DNA of 64,000 nt from Phalacrocorax aristotelis (Eukaryota; Chordata; Aves; Suliformes; Phalacrocoracidae): contig NW_027441231.1 in assembly GCF_949628215.1 (NCBI RefSeq), positions 186,001 through 250,000 of the forward strand, given 5' to 3'. A program made the translations under genes and the position numbers. The notes under the pieces were generated by a model, which did no database searches, was not told where the DNA came from, and saw only the letters and a list, made by a program, of their open reading frames with translations. This document shows, in pieces, positions 11,098 through 21,900 of the stretch (its first letter is position 1; each line of letters begins with the position of its first letter).

Positions 11098-11652
11098 CAG
11101 GGAGTCAGACCGAGAGAGCCAGAGAAAGACAAAAATACCGACAGGCTACAGGACAGAGCAGGAGGAGTAAAAAAATAAAAACGGAGCCAGAGCCAGGCAG
11201 AGAGAGGCGGAGAAAGAACAAGTAGCCACAGGCTACAGGACAGAGAGAGGGAGGACTGAAAAGACGGGGAGGCAGGGAGCCACTCAGAGCGAGACGGAGA
11301 AAGAAGGTGCGGGGGGGGCGCAAAAAAAAAATAATTTTGCAGCAGGTAAGGAAAGAGAGGGGGCCGGGGGAGAGACAGGGAGGGCCCAGGACGTACAAGA
11401 GAGGCAACGGGGCCCCACTGGCCCAGGACTCACCGCGACTCTCGCTCTCAGCGCTGCTGGCACAATTTAGCCGTTCACATGCTTCTTTCCCCTCCTCTCC
11501 TCCCTGCCTCTTCTGCAGCTCCAGACTCTAGGCCGACCTCCACCTGAAGAGAACACGGGGGTGTCTTACAGCTCTTACGAGATGAGGCTTCCTAGGCACG
11601 TAGCCTAGCTCGCTCGTGCACTACACGCCCGTACCGAACTGCGGGTTCCAAC

Positions 11653-11952
11653 TGTGGGAAGAAGGGGGAGTCCTTGGGGGCTACGGCATTTCTCTTCCTA
11701 ACTAACCGTTACACATGACAGAGCCCTGCTTTCCCAGAAACAGCTCAACACCTGCCCGCCGAAAAGGAGGAGCGAATTAATTCCTTGCTTTGCTTCCACG
11801 CACAGCTTTTGCTTTACCTATTAAACCGTCTTGATCTCAACCCATGATTTTTCTCACTTTTACCCTTCCAGCTCTCTCCCCCAGCCCACTGAGGGTGGAG
11901 CGAGCAAGCAGCTCCCTGGTGCAGAGTTGCCAGCTGAGGCTAAGCCACGGCA
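11653..11952 (-). mobile_element. Nested reversed LTR, unit 4
   Basis: 300 bp, short-unit lineage, matching the copy in unit 2. Confidence 0.6.
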
Positions 11953-13633
11953 CGCGCTTGTCCCGGTTTGGCAGGGAACGGACCGTCCGCCGCCTGGCTC
12001 CTGGAGCGACGGGCTGCTGGGCAGAGGGGGAGGCCACCAAAGGTGAGGAGCAGGGCACAGGACAGTAGGAGGAGAGAAGAGCAGCATCCGGCTGGACGGG
12101 GGCGGGGGGGGCGTGTGTGCGTGTAGTGAGAAGGCACGAGGCAGGGAACAGGATGGCCAGAGGAGGACAGGGAGCCTGACGGAGGTGGAGATAAAAGCAG
12201 CAGAGAGAGGGGAAGAGCAGGACACAGACCAACAAAGAAGGATGAGGAGCAGGCTGGAGACGCACAAAGAACCTGGGGCAGGCAGCACGACAGCGAGGGA
12301 GGAAAGAAGAACAGGGGCAGGAAGCTGGACCGAGCGAGATGGAGACAGACAAGATAAGCGACAAGAACAGGGCAGAAAGGGAAGAATGAAGCCACGGGGA
12401 CAGGGAGCCGAGACAGCCAACGACGGAGGGAAGGGGCCGGGGAGGGAACACCACAAAACAAACCATGGGGCTACGTGGTACAGAGCATGAGAAGGCAGAG
12501 AATTAACAATTAGGGACAGGGAGCCAGAAAAACAACAAAAAAAACACCAAAACAAAGGGAGATGGAGAGCAAAAGGAATCGCAATGCGTACAGAGAGAAG
12601 AGAGAAACAATTCTAAAAGAGGGTCACGGGGAAGCCAGAGACAGCAAGATGGAGAAAGGACAGAAGCTACAGGCTACAGGGCAGAGAGGGAAGAATTAAT
12701 GAATAGACGCAGAGAGCTGGGCAGAAAGAGGTGGAGAAAGGCTGAAGATCACACGGCCAACAGGGAAGAGAGAAGAGAGGGAGGAATTTTAAAAACAGGG
12801 GCAAGAAGCCAGAGAGAGGGAGAGAGAGGCAACAATAAATGGGGACAAGCCACAGGGCAGCGAGGAGGGAATCGATGAATAAGAACAGCAGACCAAAGAG
12901 AACACAATGTAGAATGGAAAAAAGGAACAGCGGCCTACAGGGAAGGAGGAATTAAAGATCAGGCACTGGGAGGCAGACAGAGACACATGAAGAAACAAGT
13001 GGGAAAAAAAAAAAAAAAAAACAACAACGGCAACGGGCTACAAAGACAGACAGAGAGGGAAGAAATAAAACATCGCAGCAAGGAGCTGGACAGAGAGAGA
13101 TGAGGACAAACAAATAGCACGGGTCTACGTGACAGAGAACGTGGAATTAGAACACAGAGAGAGGGAGCCGGACAGAGAGAGAGGCCGAGAGAAAAACCTA
13201 GACGGGCTACAGCGGGCAGAGGCAGGGATTAAAACCTAGGGACAGGGAGCTGGACAGAGAGAGACGGAGGTCACAGGGAACAGCGGTGGCTGCAGGAAGA
13301 ACAGGAATCCACAAATAGGGAAAGGGAGCTCGACAGAGAAGAACTCAGAAAGGCAAGAACAGTAGCAGGGTGCAGAGCAGAGCAGACGAATGAAAAAGCG
13401 CGGGGGGAGCGTTGAGGCAGACAGAGAGAGATTAAGAAAAAAGTCACGGGCTACGTGGCAAAGCAGGAGGAATTCAGAAACGGGGATGGCAACCAAGGGA
13501 GAGTGAGCTGGTGAAGGACAACGGGCATTCCAAGTGAGGGACGGGGAGCTGGGAAAAGCGAGGCAGAGAAAAACAGAATCACAGAGAGAATCACACAAAG
13601 CCAAAAAAGAAGAAACTGAACAACAGGAACAGG

Positions 13634-14071
13634 TGTAACCAAAGCGATGAAATCAGCCAACCAGAGACGGTGTTCCATTACGGGAACATGGAGCGTACGA
13701 ATCAGCGCACCTGTCGATCTGCATTTTAGTCCCTAGGCGATCGTTAACGTCAGCAGAACAACAGACAACGTGCTTCTGTCAGAAAAGGATGACAAAACGC
13801 GGTTTCGTGGAGCGGACTGAGAAAACTAGCCAAGACTGCCAAGATTAACAGCCAAGAAGGTAAAAGGACAATCAGTAGACAGGACAATAATGAATGTGTA
13901 TGAATACCTAAAATTTTGATCTACAAATTGAACGGGAAAGGTGCGTGAGGTACGCACGCCAGGAGGAGCGATCCCCCGTGCGTCTGGCGCCGTGAATAAA
14001 CAACGCCTGCTCTTTAATACTAAATTGGCGTTGAGGAGTTGTTTCCGATTTTACCGCGTTTTTCGGTAACA
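13634..14071 (+). mobile_element. Direct LTR-like segment, 438-bp deletion form, unit 4
   Basis: Same deletion and linked variants as the copy at 5578-6015. The downstream motif is TTGGCGTTGAGG, as in unit 2, against TTGGTCTTGAGG in 528-bp copies. Confidence 0.6.
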
Positions 14072-14086
14072 CAGGGAGTCAGACCG

Positions 14087-14760
14087 AGAGGGCCAGAGAA
14101 AGACAAAATACCGACAGGCTACAGGACAGAGCAGGAGGAATAAAAAAATAAAAACGGAGCCAGAGCCAGGCAGAGAGAGGCGGAGAAAGAACAAGTAGCC
14201 ACAGGCTACAGGACAGAGAGAGGGAGGACTGAAAAGACGGGGAGGCAGGGAGCCACTCAGAGCGAGATGGAGAAAGAAGGTGCGGGGGGGGCCCAAAAGA
14301 AAAAAAAAAATTTTGCAGCAGGTAAGGAAAGAGAGGGGGCCGGGGGAGAGACAGGGAGGGCCCAGGACGCACAAGAGAGGCAACGGGGCCCCACTGGCCC
14401 AGGACTCACCGCGACTCTCGCTCTCAGCGCTGCTGGCACAATTTAGCCGTTCACATGCTTCTTTCCCCTCCTCTCCTCCCTGCCTCTTCTGCAGCTCCAG
14501 ACTCTAGGCCGACCTCCACCTGAAGAGAACACGGGGGTGTCTTACAGCTCTTACGAGATGAGGCTTCCTCGGCACGTAGCCTAGCTCGCTCGTGCTGGAG
14601 CTGGGAGCAGGCGCACTGGGCAAGGGGGGCCAGGGGAGGCTGAGGGGGAGCTCTGGTGAGCTGGAGAGTCGGCCATCTTCTGCACCCTGGGCAGGGGGAA
14701 AAGGTCATCATCCTCCTCCTCCTTTCCTTCTTCCCTTCTATCAGCTCCCGAGTAACTCCT
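14087..14760 (+). repeat. Array 1 terminal truncated long unit
   Basis: Long-type leader and intron-like segment run to CTCGCTCGTGC near 14596. The sequence then jumps to a diverged match of the CpG block (equivalent of about 7148-7300), skipping about 590 bp, and fades out near 14760. The remnant has TCGGCCATCTTCTG, a better YY1 match than in the intact blocks. This is the right-hand edge of array 1. Confidence 0.8.
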
Positions 14761-15203
14761 AGGGCTGCCCTCACCCACTCGCCTTTAGCATACCAGAAGC
14801 CTGCCTCGGCGGGTCGTTTGAAGCTTCCCATCCCACCAGCCCCAGTAGTGCAGGCACACAAGGAGACACCCCTGCACCCACCAAAGGCGCTCGCTCACCT
14901 CGCCGGCAGCCCTAGGCCTCACCCGACACAGGGAATCGTGTCCGACACACCACCACGCTGCAGCAGGAGCGGAGGAGGCCTTTCCTTACCAGGAAGCAGC
15001 AACGAGCACGGCGGCATCACCTCGCAGGCACCGCAGCATCGCAGGGCTGTTACCTGCGGAGAGAGCAATGGGGATCACAGGGACGCCACCGCGCGTGCGC
15101 GGCTCCCGGGCTCAGTACCCAATTCTGGTCGCTGGGCAGCAGCATTATCTGAATTACTCTTCTCGATTAATACCATCCAGAAACCATAACTTGGCTGCAT
15201 CCA
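14761..15203. other. Unassigned segment with minus-strand donor-like sites
   Basis: No recognisable gene. Plus-strand CTCACC (14895 area) and GTTACCTGCGG (15049 area) read on the minus strand as GGTGAG and CAG|GTAAC, possible splice donors. Open frames on both strands are short of start or coding signature. Confidence 0.3.
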
Positions 15204-15935
15204 CAGAGCTTCTATTCCTCTGCACCTTTCCCCCTCGCAGCCCCAGCAGCACCATTCATTGCCTCTGCACCAAACAGCAAAGCGTCTCGAGCATTTGTCC
15301 TTTCCTCTCGACCGCTTAAAAACGTCTGGTGCTTGCTACTGTCCATGCCACTGCCCCCCGCATGCCCGAGGGAGGAGAAGCAGCACAGCAAACCTGGGGA
15401 ACAAGGTTGGGTTCCCCACCCCCGCAGAATAAGCCCCAGGAACTGCTGGTAGGCATGTGGCATCAGGGTTGTGATAGGGTTTTGTTTTGGTTTTCTTTTT
15501 TTCCCCGCCTTCTTTACATAATGTAATAATTGGGGTTGCTTTTCCAAACTACTGAGTTCTGTGGGGACTTTTTGTGCTTTTACCCTACAAAAAATGGTCA
15601 TTTTCACTTTCGGTTTTGTGCATGAGAATGGTTGGTGGGTGCTTTTAGGTGGTTGTTCCTTCCCCACCACCACCCTTTTTTTCCTTTCCAGCTGCACAAA
15701 TCCAGCTGGAGTTGGCTTTCCCAGAAGCCCCAAGTTGTTTTCTTTCCACCAGAATTCTTTCTGTTTTTTCACCCCCCATTGCAGACCCAGAGTAAGGGGT
15801 TTGAGGTATTTTTGTGCCCAGGCAGCAGCTCCCAGGCTGCATAAGCAGCCCCACAGGGGGAAGTCCCCGTTTGAGGGAATCGGCCCCAAATTGGGATGGG
15901 AAAGTGAAGAGAAGGAGAAAAAACCCTGAATAACC
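15204..15935. repeat. Dispersed repeat, copy 1
   Basis: Two blocks match 30008-31455. The left block (15204-15484) shares CCTCTGCACCTTTCCCC, CCTCGAGCATT and GGAGGAGAAGCAGCAC. The right block (15500-15935) shares TTGTGCATGAGAATGGTT and CACCCCCCATTGCAGACC. Copy 2 has about 720 bp between the blocks where copy 1 has almost none. Roughly 80-85% similar by eye. Minus-strand open frames of 254 and 106 codons here are not preserved as one frame in copy 2. Family unknown to me. Confidence 0.75.
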
Positions 15936-16059
15936 TGAAAAAGAACACCTACTCCAGCCCACCAAGCACCGGTCACCTTGCCTGACTCACCTCCAGGGCC
16001 CAGATCACGCTCGGCTCATCGCTTAGCACCCTCGGATCACAAAAAAAAAAGAGTAAAAC

Positions 16060-16500
16060 CCATAATGGAGCCCTATAGCCATCAGTCACATCTTCCCTCC
16101 AGTACTACACAGACTCACCTTCTTACAGCGCTCCCCTGGGCCCTCCTCCGTTGCCCTGCACGACTCATCCATCTGCACCTGGAAAAACAGTGTTACTGAA
16201 CAAGTCACCTGGAGGCACAGCAACAGCTTAACCATTCCACAGCTCCTGCGCCCACGTAGGAATACCGTCTAGAGCCCAACTACAGCCTGCCGTTAAAGGA
16301 AATGCATTAAATCAAACGTTAAGCCCTCGCACCTACAAGCCGGAACAGCAAAAACACCGCACGCTCGCGCACCCAGGGCGCAGCCCGACGGAGGTCCACG
16401 CGCACCTCGCCGGTTTGATGCAGAGCCACCCAGCATCCCTGCGAGCACAGCTGCAGGCGCAACAGCAGTTTCACCTACACCCATCTCGGCGCGCAGCGCT
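16060..16500 (-). repeat. Exon-bearing duplicated segment, copy 1
   Basis: Matches segments near 35.1 and 36.2 kb. The best-kept stretch (16230-16335) shares TTAACCATTCCACAG, CACGTAGGAATACC and TCTAGAGCCCAACTAC with 36327-36430. Because flanking intron-like sequence is shared as well as the exon-like core, this is a segmental duplication of genomic DNA, not a retrocopy. Confidence 0.7.
16119..16178 (-). other. Exon-like module, copy 1 (60 bp)
   Basis: On the minus strand it is bounded by a pyrimidine tract and AG (16179-16180) and by AAG|GTGAGT (plus ACTCAC 16113-16118). All 60 bases are open in at least two frames. It shares GAGTCGTGCAGGGC with copy 2. It could be an internal exon of a minus-strand transcript or pseudogene; I do not recognise the peptide. 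Confidence 0.35.
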
Positions 16501-17699
16501 TCTGAAGCTTTAAGCTGAAAGCCCTACCTTGACGCTTGGCCACACTAGAAGCGAGCCGTAGCTAGAACTCCACAGAAACACAGCAACACAAATTGCGCAC
16601 CCACAGCGGCGACAGCTTCGCAGCTATTTAGACCTGGAACAACAGAGAAAAGTAAAACAGCTTCATCACCCGCACAGGAAAAGCGGCAGACGGAGACAAA
16701 GGGTCAGCATTCATAGCCCTTACAGAACACAGGCGTTCTCTCTCCTTCCATTCCTAAACCCATCCCTTAGGTCTAAATATCGCAGCCCTGCTGTGGCAAT
16801 AGCGAGAGCAGGGAACAAGAGCCCTGCCGCCGGCCGTTTGTGCGGCAGGACACAAAAACAGAGGGACATGTTTTGCCACGCACAACCCTGAATCTCCTGA
16901 AAATTTATGTTTACTAAAAATAGCCATTGGGAACATATTCCCAAAAACATTCGGCAATGAAACTTTTATGTGTTTGACACCCGCACATTTTTTGGGAACT
17001 TGCTATTTGCTTCCTGGTTTTGCTGGTCTTCCCTCAGAAGTTCTACCTGCAGCCAAGTTATTCATTCCTACCCGCCCGACCGGTTCAAGCATTCACCTTC
17101 CTGGTATTACCAGCACATTGACACAGGCGAGCAACTTAACTGCTCTTCTAAAACTATCCAAATGACAATTACAGCCCTGAAAGAGGAGTGGAAGAGAAGA
17201 AAAGGAGAGATCAGGCAGCAAAAGTGCTCTGCAGGCTGCTGCCGGCCAACACTGCACTCTTTTGTTAAAGCCACCCCGCCCCCCCAAACGCAACCAAAAA
17301 AACCCCATGACTGTGGAATGCGTTTTTTTTCTTTTCAGTAGTCCTTTTGGAGCTCATCCCTGTCTCAGCATCTTGTCTTGTCAGAGCATGAAGTGCAGAT
17401 GATCTGTATCCCGATGACATTTGCATGGGATGAATACATTTTCAGAAATAGACCAGATCCGTGAGACTCCTGTCACCTTTGTGGTTTTAACAATCGTAAC
17501 TCAATTTTATTGACTGACACACTTATGAGAAAACTAATTAACTTTGAAACTTAGCCTCTCCTCGGGGAAAAAACATGTTAGACACCAAGTGAAACCGATT
17601 CAGAGCTCCGAACCACGATGGAGCCGACAGAGCTGTTGTGACTTAGTTTGTATGATTAATTAATTGGTTAATAACTATTCTAAGCAGCGCAGAAAGAAG
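16501..17699. other. Ordinary non-repetitive sequence
   Basis: A/T-richer sequence without a clear gene. One donor-like minus-strand AAG|GTAGGG lies near 16527. Short open frames at 16968-17341 show no recognisable domain. Nothing further is supported. Confidence 0.3.
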
Positions 17700-18170
17700 A
17701 GCTGGACCCAAAGAGGGTGCGCTGCGCTGGATCCAAAAAGCACCCTTCCTCCAGAGACCCGCCTCAGGTGGCGAGTTCGCTCTGGTGCATGCCGGCCTCC
17801 CGAACTTCGGGGTCCGATGTGACCGGACCCCCACCTCCGGGGAGGGTCCTCGTACCCTGCCCAACCCCTGCTTTCCCCTGCAGCCCCCAATGCCCCCACC
17901 CCCCAGCCTGCACAAGCAGCCAAACCGGCTGCTGCTTTTGGCCCCCAAACCAGCTCACTTTGGGACCGGTTCTGAGCCAAAAAGCCCAGCTGCTGAGCCT
18001 GTTCTCAAGTCCCAAAAATGCAGCACTTGACCTCTGCTCCTCAGCCCAAAACCACACGACTTAGTCCCCTCGCTCAGGCCCTCAAAACGCACGACTCGAT
18101 CTGTTTCAGGGCCCCGGCATCAGCCACAGGAGCCTGCTCTCAAGGCCCAGGAACAGAAGAGCTGTGCTCT
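17700..18170. repeat. Degenerate 32-41-bp repeat, CNM/PO41-like
   Basis: Short blocks CCAAA or CCCAAAA recur near 17921, 17944, 17978, 18012, 18048 and 18084, mostly 32-37 bp apart, with GGCTGC/CAGCTGCTG between them. This recalls the 41-bp CNM/PO41 repeats of avian microchromosomes, but the match is loose and made by eye. Confidence 0.3.
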
Positions 18171-19330
18171 CCCCGTTCAGGGACCAAACCAGCTGAGCCT
18201 GGCTGCGTCCCGGCCCCCTCCGCAGTCCCCACGGGCAACGCTCAGGGCCGCGGAGAGCGCAGCCACCCCACAGCCCTGCACCCCCACGGCCCACGCGGGC
18301 ACTGTCGGGGAGGCCTTGGGAACTGAACTGCGCGGGCCCGGCCCCGCACCCCGGCGGGGCAGCCCAGCGCCGGCCCGGCAGCGCTTTCTTCCTGCTCTCG
18401 CAGGCCGCGTTTCCCCGGCAGCGCCGGGCCCGCACCCCAACCCCACAGGGGGCCGGGCCCAGCCCGCCTCCAGCAAACCGCGGCGGCAGCAGCCAGGGTC
18501 CTTGCCTGCCTCGCGGGCAAGGGGGGACCCGCCCGGCACCACAGGAGCCCCCGCCGGGGTCGCCGCCGCCGCCCGACCCCGACGAGGAGCAGCCGAGAGC
18601 CGGGTGGGGCTGCCCCTACTTCCCCACGGCCGGGCACGGGCTCGGCCCCAAAACACAACCACCGACCCACGAAAGCGCTCGGCCCGGGGCCACTGCTGCC
18701 CGCAACCCCCCCCCGGGGACTCCGCGGACCGGGAGACCCCACAGCCGAAACCCGCCGACCCACAGCGCGCCCGGCCACGCGGCTCCTCACCTGCCCCCCG
18801 GCGCGGCTCCGGCTGCCCCACGGCCCGGCACGGAGCCGAACCCGGCCACCGGACCATCCGCCGCCCCCCCAACGCTCCGGGACGGTTCTCGTCCCTTTTC
18901 GCTCTGACGCCTCGAGCCGAGCCGGCCCCGCTCCTCCGAGCTACCGGCGGTGCCCGCTCGGCTGCTCGGGGCCAGGCCCTGTTCTCGCCCAGCCGCGAGA
19001 AGCCGCTCCGGGGTCTCCTCGGTGCGTCCAGCCCCGTGCCGTGCCGGAGCGGGGAGAGCCGGGTACGAGCGCGGAGCCCTGGGGCAGGGGTTGCCCCAGT
19101 GCCGCCGTGCCGCCGACTGTGTGGGGGTGTGTCGTCCCCCCCCGCCCCACGCGGGGGGCGCACACACGGTACACCCGCGGGGCAGGGGCATCCCCGGGGA
19201 GCCGTGCAGCCGGGCTGCGCCGTAGGAGGGAAGGGTGATGTTGGTTTCCCATTTTCCCCGCAGCCTGATCCTCCCCCTCCCCCGTACTGAGTCGCCCCCC
19301 CCCCGACCACCCCTTCCCGCGCGTTACAGC
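18171..19330 (-). promoter_or_regulatory. CpG island with minus-strand first-exon donor
   Basis: Dense CpG and C/G runs over more than 1 kb. CAG|GTGAGG reads on the minus strand at plus 18785-18793, so a first exon could run from within the island down to 18791. A 486-codon minus-strand open frame (18177-19637) spans the island, but its Gly/Arg/Pro/Ala composition fits GC bias and it reads through the donor. Confidence 0.45.
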
Positions 19331-20137
19331 CCGCGAAAAAGCTTTTAACAACCCGATCAACAACACTCCCTTTATCCCTCTTCCAGCAGCAGCAGCGAGA
19401 GATTAAGCCAACTGCAGCACAGAGGAAGAAGGCAAGGAGAGCCTTTTCAAGCAAGGGCAGGACAAAAATGCACGGCGTGGACAGGCACAGGAGAGGCTGC
19501 ATTATCTGGAAAGCACAACACCTCCCCAACGGCAGAAAATAAGGAACGAATCGTTTCCAAGGAGCTGCAGCAGACGAATCACCTTTTTCTTTATTGCTCT
19601 CCTGCCCTTTGTTATCCAAAGCGATAGGCTTCACCACCGGGCAGAAAGTATCTGCCTAGATTTACACGGACAACCAGAAACAATCAAGCCACCCAGGAAA
19701 AAGTTCACAGCAGAGGTATAACACATCAGCAGCTAAAACATTTGTTACGCAGCCACAACTAGGCACTAAACAAAGGCTTTCCAACACTGGAGGTCTAGAA
19801 CAGGTAGACATTAGCACAGAAGCACAAGGGGCTCTGTCACCCTGCACAAATCTCCCCGTGCCTACACACGCACACGTTCAGAAGTTATTTATCAGAAAAC
19901 GCCCAACTGAGCCATTTGCCACAGTCACCAGACTCACGACGTGATAACACGACATGACACACGAGGTGGGCTCAGAGTTTTAAGGCAAAAATACCTCCCC
20001 CGCCCCCCACCCGGCCATCTCCCCGCACCAAACCTACCCGGCCAAAGGGTTTCAGGTGGCCCAAAACACAGTACACAGAAAATAGACGGGGAAAGCCCTA
20101 CATTGTGCAAAAGCGAACGATGCCCGACCAGGGCTTC
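19331..20137. other. Segment between CpG islands
   Basis: A plus-strand pyrimidine tract ending CTTCCAG near 19387 is followed by about 50 open codons (rich in Gln, Lys, Arg) to a stop near 19541, an exon-like but unsupported feature. A minus-strand AATAAA lies near 19591, and minus-strand GTAGGT near 20034 is donor-like. No recognised gene. Confidence 0.25.
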
Positions 20138-20995
20138 ACTGCGGGGCCCGGGCCCGGCACGGAGCCGCCCCCCCCCACCCCGGGGTCGGGCCCGGGCCCG
20201 GGCCCGGCACGGAGCCGCCCCCCCCCACCCCGGGGTCGGGCCCGGGCCCGGCACGGAGCCGCCCCACCCCCACCCGGGCCCGGCAGGGAGCCGCCCCACC
20301 CCCACCCGGGCCCGGGCCCGGCCCGGAGCCGCCCCCCCCCACCCCCACCCCGGCCCGGAGCGGCCCGGGCCCGGGCCCGGCCCGGAGCCGCCCCCCCCCA
20401 CCCCCACCCCGGCCCGGAGCGGCCCGGGCCCGGGCCCGGCCCGGAGCCGCCCCCCCCACCCCCACCCCGGCCCGGAGCGGCCCGGGCCCGGGCCCGGCCC
20501 GGAGCCGCCCCCCCCCACCCCCACCCCCGGCCCGGAGCGGCCCGGGCCCGGGCCCGGCCCGGAGCCGCCCCCCCCCACCCCCACCCCGGCCCGGAGCGGC
20601 CCGGGCCCGGGCCCGGCCCGGAGCCGCCCCCCCCCACCCCCACCCCGGCCCGGAGCGGCCCGGGCCCGGGCCCGGCCCGGCGCCGCCCCCCCCCACCCCC
20701 ACCCCGGCCCGGAGCGGCCCGGGCCCGGGCCCGGCCCGGCGCCGCCCCCCCCCCCCCCACCCCGGCCCGGAGCGGCCCGGGCCCGGGCCCGGCACGGAGC
20801 CGCCCCCCCCCCCCCCACCCCGGCCCGGAGCGGCCCGGGGTCGGGCCCGGCACGGAGCCGCCCCCCCCCACCCCGGCCCCGGCCCCGGGCCCGGCACGGA
20901 GCCGCCCCCCCCCCACCCCGGCCCCGGGCCCGGGCCCGGCACGGAGCCGCCCCCCCCCCACCCCGGCCCCGGGCCCGGGCCCGGCACGGAGCCTC
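20138..20995. repeat. 59-bp G/C minisatellite
   Basis: CCCGGAGCGG anchors recur near 20356, 20415, 20473, 20533, 20592, 20651, 20710, 20768 and 20826, giving a 58-60-bp period. Each unit joins a CCCGGGCCCGGGCC palindrome to a long C-run. Both flanks carry shorter units with GGCACGGAGCC. The minus strand has many adjacent runs of three to nine G, so G-quadruplex potential is very high. Frames of 290-470 codons open on both strands are by-products of the repeat. Confidence 0.93.
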
Positions 20996-21900
20996 CACCG
21001 CTGCCCGAACTCACTCACCAGCGCTCTCCGGCCCCTGGCCACGGCCGCGCTGCTCTCCCAGGCGGCTGCCGCAGGCGAGGGTCGGGCGCTGCCAGGCCTC
21101 CAGGAGTCCTGAGGAGCTGGCGGCCACCGCAGGGGATGGCTGCCTGCGGTCGGACTGCCGCGGTGCTCCCCGCCCAGCTCCGAGCAGTCTCCGCCGGCCA
21201 CGGGCTTCCCACGCCGGGCCGCAGAGGGGCCCCGGCACCGCAAAGAGACACCTCGCGGCGCAGCCGCCCCACGCACCGCTCCCACCTCCGCTCCGCCGCG
21301 CTGCGCCACCGGAAGCCGGAGCCCCGCGGGGCGGCCCTTAGAGGGCGGCCGGAAGGACCGGCCCCCACCGGCCCCTCCCCCGCGCCGGACCGCCCCCGCG
21401 CCCAGCCGTTGAGCGCCAGCGCCCCCTGCTGGCCGGGCCGCGCTCAGCTCGCGAGGGCGCCGTGGGCCGGGCGGGGGGGGACGCGCCGGCTCGGGGCCAG
21501 CTCCTTTCGGGGCGAGCGAGCGAGCGGGAAACCCCTGCGGGCCCCGGTCACGGCCGGGCGGAGCCGCGCGCCCTCCCAGAGCTGCTCAACGGGGCTGCCC
21601 CTCGTGACACATACCGAGCCGTCCGCGACGGGAGCGGGCAGAGGAGGAAGGGGCCGGCGGCCGCGGGGCCCTGGCCGCAGGCACGGCGAGGGGTGGGGGG
21701 CTGGGGCCCGTGGGGCCGCCCTGCTGGGTCACTGCCCTGCGCCGCACCGCGCTGGGGGCTGGGGCCCGACCGGCGCCGGGGGACCGGGGGCAGCCACGAG
21801 CAGAGGGCCTGAGCTTAGCCACGGCCAGCAGAACACCCCGAAGCGTGAGACGCTGCAAGGCCAAGGTGGTCCTTGGCAATGGGGGCGCCTGGGCTCGGCC
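20996..21900 (-). promoter_or_regulatory. CpG-island promoter with ETS sites
   Basis: Two ETS/GABP-type sites, ACCGGAAG (21308-21315) and CCGGAAGG (21349-21356), lie just upstream of a possible minus-strand first exon ending at a GTGAGT donor (plus ACTCAC 21013-21018). If real, the first intron would contain the 59-bp minisatellite. The first-exon frame (up to 117 codons) shows no recognisable protein. Confidence 0.45.
21417..21435 (-). promoter_or_regulatory. Strong CTCF-type site
   Basis: CAGCGCCCCCTGCTGGCCG matches the reverse complement of the standard CTCF matrix at about 16 of 19 positions, including the GCGCCCCCT core and TGGCC. It sits about 60 bp beyond the ETS pair, at the edge of the CpG-island promoter. 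Confidence 0.7.

Larger units (their letters stand above)
6031..11112 (+). repeat. Array 1 unit 3 (long type, 5082 bp, with CpG-island block)
   Basis: The leader starts AGAGGGCC rather than AGAGAGCC and has a GCCCAAAAG variant before the A-run. The unit follows the short type to about 6568, then carries a 1993-bp block (6569-8561) absent from short units, then rejoins at the reversed LTR. Its purine tract has an extra GGCAGCAGAAAGAGG module near 9128. It ends with a full 528-bp LTR. Confidence 0.93.
11113..14086 (+). repeat. Array 1 unit 4 (short type, 2974 bp, deleted LTR)
   Basis: Nearly identical to unit 2, including its LTR deletion, but with a longer A-run near 13003-13021. It is followed by a unit with the long-type leader. 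Units 2 and 4 are thus equivalent positions of a higher-order repeat. Confidence 0.92.
1..14596 (+). repeat. Array 1: tandem 3.06-kb LTR-derived macrosatellite
   Basis: Near-identical units follow head to tail with phase points at 1, 3060, 6031, 11113 and 14087, giving periods of 3059, 2971, 5082 and 2974 bp before the array breaks at about 14596. The phase point is the start of the purine-rich leader, about 16 bp after the LTR-like segment that ends in GGTAACA. Copies differ by scattered substitutions and homopolymer length, so homogenisation is recent. The units contain no open frame recognisable as gag, pol or env. This fits a non-autonomous LTR element amplified in tandem. The tandem structure is seen directly; the LTR origin is inferred from TG...CA ends and a poly(A) signal. 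Confidence 0.95.

Noticed and set aside
18177-19637. 486-codon minus-strand open frame
   Set aside because: It covers a CpG island and has Gly/Arg/Pro/Ala composition expected of GC-rich DNA. It runs through a plausible splice donor and shows no domain.
19934-21341. Overlapping frames of 290-470 codons on both strands
   Set aside because: They are translations of the 59-bp G/C minisatellite, open in several frames at once.
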